Shown here one piece after another: positions 5,775-9,078 of a stretch of 9,078 bases of DNA. Below the pieces are notes generated by a model that saw nothing but the letters and a program-made list of their open reading frames with translations, was not told where the DNA came from and did not search any database. Location of the stretch: positions 1 to 9,078 of the forward strand of contig JAUIHJ010000312.1 of NCBI GenBank assembly GCA_030432015.1. The letters are read 5' to 3'. Position 1 is the stretch's first letter; each line of letters starts with the position of its first letter. This stretch comes from a bacterium. GTDB lineage: Bacteria > Planctomycetota > Planctomycetia > Pirellulales > Pirellulaceae. A program made the translations under genes and the position numbers.

Positions 5775-8249
5775 ATGCGAAACGACTGTCCCGACGGCGA
5801 CATACTCACAGCATTTGTGCAGGGTAAAATCCTGGACGAACTGCGGTGGCGCGCCATCGAGCGGCACCTGGAAGCGTGTCCACGATGTCCTGTGTTGCTG
5901 CCGCAAGCCGATGGCTGCGAAGATGATTTCCTGCTCGCCCTGCGGCAGGGAGGCGATGAGCAGCATGCTGGCGAAGCGGATTGCCGCCATGCGATCGACC
6001 GCGTCATCCAGTTGGGAGCGACCAGCCATCAGCCCAATTCCGCGGACGAAACTGTTGCTTGGAGCAGTTGTCACGACGCCGATACCAGTTCGGGAAAGTC
6101 GATCGGCTTGGCCCAATTTCGCAGCGATCTCGTCAAGCTGGAGCTATGGGATTCCGCGCACACCGTCGAAGCGATCCCTTCGGAATGGAACCGTGCGGCG
6201 AATGCTGAACAATTGGCGGCGTTACTTGTTCGCGAAAACCAGTTGACCCCATATCAGGCAAACGAATTGCTGCAGGGTCGCGGAGCGTCGCTCCGCCTTG
6301 GCGAGTACGTTGTGCACGATCAAATCGGTGCCGGGGGGATCGGCGTTGTCCTCAAGTCGCGGCATCTGCGTCTGCAACGCGACGTCGCCATCAAAGTCCT
6401 GCATCGCAGCAAACTGACCGACGAGGTGGAGTTCGCTCGCTTTCAGCGCGAGATCGCCACGTTGGGTAAGCTTTCCCATCCTCACATCGTTACCGCATTT
6501 GACGCGGGAGACGAGGACGGCATCCATTATCTGGTGATGGAATTTGTCGAGGGAAAGGACCTGTCGAGAGTCTTACATGAAACCGGGCCGCTGCCGGTGA
6601 GCGACGCAATTTTGTACGTGTTGCAAATCGCCCGCGCGCTGGCCTATGCCCATCGGTCGGGAATTGTTCATCGTGATGTAAAACCCTCGAACATTATGGT
6701 TGTTCGTCACGACGGCGGCGCCAATCAACTCGATCGGCAAGTGACCGAGTCTGCGTCGCGTGCAGGGGATGCGGCGCGCCTCCTCCCGCCAGCCGGCGGC
6801 GACGAGCAGTGCCTGGTCAAGTTGCTCGACCTGGGCTTGGTACGAGTTCTAGGTGAAGCTTCCGATGTGGCAGCCGTCGACCGTCAAGGCGAGCTTACGG
6901 GGTGGGGGCAAGCCATGGGAACCGTCGACTATATGCCACCTGAGCAAGCGCTCAACAGTCGCCACGCGGATCCTCGAGCGGATATCTATGCACTCGGCTG
7001 CACGCTCTATCGGATGTTGACCAACCAGCCGGTCTATCCCGGACATTCACATCTTGAACGCGTGATTTCCCATCGTGAGGCGGCCGTTCCGTCGCTGCGC
7101 GAGGTGCGCCCCGACGTGCCTCGCTGGCTTGATGATGTTTTCCGCCAGATGCTCGCCAAACGCCCGGAGGACCGGCAAGCATCCATGGAAATCGTAATCC
7201 GGCAACTCTCTGAGCCTCGCAATGCGGATGACTGCCGTGGAACACGAGCCCCCGCGTGGCGGCGAGTCGCTTTCCCACGGGTCGTCAGCGCGTCCCTTGG
7301 TGTTCTCGCTCTCGCTGGTGCAGTTGCCACCGCGTTCATGGTAAGGGACAAGGGACCGGTCCACGGCGAGGATGAGCCGGCAATGGGTGCGATCGCGAAC
7401 CGCGAGGTTAAGGCAATCGAGACTGCCATCCTGCCAGTGCAAGCCGCTCGTGAGAGATCGGTCGCGGAGTGGGTGATCGAGGTTGGTGGATACGTTACCG
7501 CCATGACGACAGATGGTCGATTACACGAAGCCCACGCAATCGACGAATTGCCGACGACTTCATTTCGCGTTCAGCAGATTAAACTGGTCCAGCTCCCGTA
7601 TCTCACCAACGCCAGCCTCGTTCACTTGCGCGATGCGAGGGACCTGGAGTCGCTCTTCCTGAATTCCAGCGCGGTGACCGGCGAGGGGTTCAAGCACCTC
7701 GGATCGTGCCTGCGGTTGAAGGAGTTGGCCATCATGGGAGCGCCACTTGATCGTGCAGCGTTGCGGCAACTGGCGCCGTTTCAGGAATTACGACGACTGC
7801 AATTGGCAGCATCGACCATTGATGACGCCAGCATGGCGGACCTGCCCGTGCTGCCAAACCTCGCGTATCTGTCCCTGCGCGGGACGGCGATTACCGACGC
7901 GACGGTCGAGCAACTGGTTGTCCAGCCGCGGTTGCGCGAACTCGTCCTGGCCAACACGGCGGTGTCCGACGCCTGCCTGAGCGATGTCAAGCAGATGTCG
8001 GGCTTACGCTACCTGCACCTGGTTGGGTGCGACGGGATCAGCGACGCGGGGGCCGAGCAGCTATCACGTCTGGCGTTGACGGACCTCCTGGTATCCGACA
8101 CCGGCATTACCGACGCGGGACTCAAGTATTTCGAGTCGATGAAGTGTCTGACACTACTGCAGGTCGGTGGAGCGGGCGTGAGCGAAACCGCAGTTGATTC
8201 GCTCAAACAGGCGTTACCCCAGTGCCAGGTCTTGCACATGACGGAGTGA
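5775..8249 (+). CDS. Transmembrane Ser/Thr protein kinase with N-terminal ZAS anti-sigma motif and C-terminal LRR domain
   Basis: An 824-residue Hanks-type kinase with four parts. (1) Residues 5-38 carry C5-x25-H31-x3-C35-x2-C38, matching the zinc-binding anti-sigma (ZAS) motif. (2) About 110-176 is the helical stretch often found before planctomycete kinases (AEQLAALLVRENQLTPYQAN). (3) The kinase domain is about 176-480: Gly loop GAGGIGVV 185-192, VAIK with K207, E226 in helix C, HRDVKPSN 299-306 with D301, DLG at 352-354 instead of DFG, GTVDYMPPE at 382-390 and DIYALG at 403-408. All catalytic residues are present. (4) One membrane segment, about 502-522, follows basic residues, so the N-terminus should be cytoplasmic. 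About 560-822 then carries EWVIEVGGYV and leucine-rich repeats (TAITDATVEQL, TGITDAGLKYF) outside the membrane. N306 to D352 is unusually long. It probably phosphorylates proteins or binds the adjacent sigma factor in response to a ligand at the LRRs; the ligand is unknown. ATG 5775 is preferred because it retains C5 of the zinc site. Confidence 0.93.
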   Translation: MRNDCPDGDILTAFVQGKILDELRWRAIERHLEACPRCPVLLPQADGCEDDFLLALRQGGDEQHAGEADCRHAIDRVIQLGATSHQPNSADETVAWSSCHDADTSSGKSIGLAQFRSDLVKLELWDSAHTVEAIPSEWNRAANAEQLAALLVRENQLTPYQANELLQGRGASLRLGEYVVHDQIGAGGIGVVLKSRHLRLQRDVAIKVLHRSKLTDEVEFARFQREIATLGKLSHPHIVTAFDAGDEDGIHYLVMEFVEGKDLSRVLHETGPLPVSDAILYVLQIARALAYAHRSGIVHRDVKPSNIMVVRHDGGANQLDRQVTESASRAGDAARLLPPAGGDEQCLVKLLDLGLVRVLGEASDVAAVDRQGELTGWGQAMGTVDYMPPEQALNSRHADPRADIYALGCTLYRMLTNQPVYPGHSHLERVISHREAAVPSLREVRPDVPRWLDDVFRQMLAKRPEDRQASMEIVIRQLSEPRNADDCRGTRAPAWRRVAFPRVVSASLGVLALAGAVATAFMVRDKGPVHGEDEPAMGAIANREVKAIETAILPVQAARERSVAEWVIEVGGYVTAMTTDGRLHEAHAIDELPTTSFRVQQIKLVQLPYLTNASLVHLRDARDLESLFLNSSAVTGEGFKHLGSCLRLKELAIMGAPLDRAALRQLAPFQELRRLQLAASTIDDASMADLPVLPNLAYLSLRGTAITDATVEQLVVQPRLRELVLANTAVSDACLSDVKQMSGLRYLHLVGCDGISDAGAEQLSRLALTDLLVSDTGITDAGLKYFESMKCLTLLQVGGAGVSETAVDSLKQALPQCQVLHMTE

Positions 8250-8297
8250 GTTTCCAAGTCGCCTCATCCCGTGACCGACGCGGGCAAATTGGACAGC

Positions 8298-8328
8298 GCC
8301 AGGTTGGTACCTCAGACTAGAACCTGGC
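8298..8328 (+). terminator. Terminator-like hairpin after the kinase gene
   Basis: GCCAGGTT at 8298-8305 pairs perfectly with AACCTGGC at 8321-8328 around a 15-nt loop, 48 nt after the kinase stop. There is no T-tract after it, so it is not a classic intrinsic terminator. Its place right after the last kinase codons makes it the best candidate for a 3'-end structure. Confidence 0.35.
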
Positions 8329-8365
8329 ATGGCTACGGCATTAACAAGAAACGCAACTTCAACAT

Positions 8366-8382
8366 GCGTCAGCGAGGGATGA
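8366..8382 (+). repeat. Partial direct copy of the planctomycete-type intergenic repeat
   Basis: The 17 bp GCGTCAGCGAGGGATGA are identical to 8402-8418, exactly 36 bp further on. The outer half of the repeat (ATTGTAACCC) is missing, so it looks like a truncated unit of the same family. Confidence 0.7.
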
Positions 8383-8388
8383 ACGACA

Positions 8389-8476
8389 ATTGTAACCCGA
8401 CGCGTCAGCGAGGGATGAGCTGCGAGAAATCGAAATCAACACAACGGCATTCCTCGCTGACGCGTCGGGTTACAAT
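8389..8476. repeat. 29-bp inverted repeat pair (palindromic intergenic element)
   Basis: The left arm at 8389-8417 starts ATTGTAACCCGACGCGTCAG. The right arm at 8448-8476 is its reverse complement, with 28 of 29 positions matching. The exception, 8414 G opposite 8451 T, would still pair as G-U in RNA. The spacer is 30 nt (8418-8447). Each arm contains the small palindrome GACGCGTC. From memory of Rhodopirellula-type genomes, 'cgacgcgtcagcgaggga' is a dispersed intergenic repeat often mis-annotated as small proteins with NPTRQRG or SLTRRV. The arrangement resembles REP/BIME-type elements, and the RNA could form a strong hairpin that acts as a terminator or stabilises the kinase mRNA. No transposase lies nearby in this window. 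Confidence 0.85.
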
Positions 8477-8583
8477 CATCCGAAACACCCACCCTGCTTG
8501 CTTGCATGAAGGCGGAACGCGTTGGATAATACCCGCTGTATTGTCCCCGCAAAGTCCCGCCAGCTCGCCACCAGTCAATCTTT

Positions 8584-9078
8584 ATGCATGACCCTCGCCG
8601 TTGCCGGATGACTGTGTTAGCCGTGTGTCACTTGGCGCTGCTGTCCATCGTGCTGGTCCGTCCTGCCTGGGCGGAGCCGGCCGGAAGCGACCAGGGCATG
8701 GTTGCCACGGTTCATCCGCTGGCGACCCAGGCTGGTGTCGCCGCACTGCACGCCGGCGGTAACGCGATCGACGCGGCGATTGCCGCCGCGCTCACCCTGG
8801 GAGTGGTCGACGGCCATAACTCGGGGATCGGCGGCGGCTGTTTTATTCTGATTCGTCGCGCCGACGGAACGGTGGTGGCGATCGACGGTCGGGAAACGGC
8901 GCCGGCGAAAGCCCATCGCGATATGTTTCTCAGCGGCGGCGAACCAGACCCGGAAATGAGTCAACTGGGGGCATTGGCATCCGGTACCCCAGGCGCGCTG
9001 GCGGCCTATGATCTGGCACTGCGGAAACACGGCCAACTCGCCTTGGCGAAACTCCTCATCCCCGCTGCGGAGATTGCC
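8584..9078 (+). CDS. ggt: Gamma-glutamyltransferase (gamma-glutamyltranspeptidase), N-terminal part
   Basis: The first 165 codons of a secreted gamma-glutamyltransferase, which cleaves gamma-glutamyl bonds of glutathione and related compounds or transfers the gamma-glutamyl group to amino acids. It opens with a signal peptide: basic n-region (residues 5-8), hydrophobic core LAVCHLALLSIVLV, and a likely cleavage after PAWA. The family block follows: GMVATVHPLATQAGVAALHA, GGNAIDAAIAAALTLGVVDG, GIGGGCFILI, then DGRETAP, whose Arg corresponds to the residue that binds the glutamyl carboxylate in known enzymes. The autoprocessing Thr that starts the small subunit lies beyond the window; full-length proteins have about 550-600 residues. 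ATG 8584 and ATG 8608 are both possible, and either leaves a good signal peptide. No Shine-Dalgarno site is evident. It probably serves periplasmic glutathione or peptide turnover and has no evident link to the sigma/kinase pair. Confidence 0.93.
   Translation, partial: MHDPRRCRMTVLAVCHLALLSIVLVRPAWAEPAGSDQGMVATVHPLATQAGVAALHAGGNAIDAAIAAALTLGVVDGHNSGIGGGCFILIRRADGTVVAIDGRETAPAKAHRDMFLSGGEPDPEMSQLGALASGTPGALAAYDLALRKHGQLALAKLLIPAAEIA

Larger units (their letters stand above)
8250..8583. other. Intergenic region between kinase and gamma-glutamyltransferase genes
   Basis: These 334 bp hold a terminator-like hairpin (8298-8328), a partial repeat copy (8366-8382) and a large inverted repeat (8389-8476), all listed separately. 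An ORF can be drawn across it (8271-8591), but its translation is mostly the repeat itself (NPTRQRG on one arm, SLTRRVTI on the other), so I do not call a gene. Positions 8477-8583 show nothing further I can assign. Confidence 0.6.

Noticed and set aside
5716..6246. 176-codon plus-strand ORF overlapping the kinase start
   Set aside because: It is in another frame over the region encoding the ZAS motif, and its product has no recognisable pattern.
8366..8476. CRISPR array
   Set aside because: There are only three related units, one truncated and one inverted, without regular spacers or cas genes.
8271..8591. 106-codon ORF after the kinase gene
   Set aside because: Its middle is the translated inverted repeat (NPTRQRG and SLTRRVTI), it overlaps the ggt start, and the rest shows no recognisable pattern.
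8617..9036. 139-codon minus-strand ORF
   Set aside because: It lies opposite the gamma-glutamyltransferase frame, which has a signal peptide and conserved family motifs.

Overview
The window looks like chromosomal DNA of a planctomycete, probably from the Pirellula/Rhodopirellula group. Five things point there: a very large secreted protein with an N-terminal LEPRxLL signal motif; a planctomycete-type ECF sigma factor; a Ser/Thr kinase carrying a zinc-binding anti-sigma (ZAS) motif and C-terminal leucine-rich repeats; a DLG variant in that kinase; and intergenic repeats of the 'cgacgcgtcagcgaggga' type, which I recall as common in these genomes. The DNA is GC-rich, and codon bias produces several long spurious antisense ORFs.

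Layout. Positions 1-4714 (minus strand) hold the 5' and middle parts of one giant surface/secreted adhesin-like gene that runs off the left edge. It is read in two frames: codons 4714-3410, then, after a single frame change at about 3410-3413, an uninterrupted frame from 3411 to base 1 (1137 codons without a stop). I checked the second frame codon by codon. Comparison with the two preceding beta-solenoid units suggests about 11 nt is missing at the junction. Positions 4715-4925 are a divergent intergenic region. Positions 4926-5528 (plus) encode an ECF sigma factor. Positions 5529-5774 are a 246-bp leader with a perfect 16-bp palindrome and a 9-bp inverted repeat. Positions 5775-8249 (plus) encode an 824-residue transmembrane kinase with the order ZAS, kinase, TM, LRR. 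Positions 8250-8583 are intergenic, with a terminator-like hairpin and a large 29-bp inverted repeat plus a partial direct copy. Positions 8584-9078 (plus) are the 5' end of a secreted gamma-glutamyltransferase gene that runs off the right edge.

How the genes may work together. The sigma factor and the kinase form a same-strand pair of a kind common in planctomycetes. The kinase has a textbook Cx25Hx3Cx2C ZAS motif at its N-terminus, so it could bind the neighbouring sigma factor directly, with the LRR domain outside the membrane acting as sensor. The adhesin gene is divergent from the sigma factor and is a reasonable regulatory target, but this is inference from position only. The gamma-glutamyltransferase seems an independent unit beyond a repeat-rich boundary.
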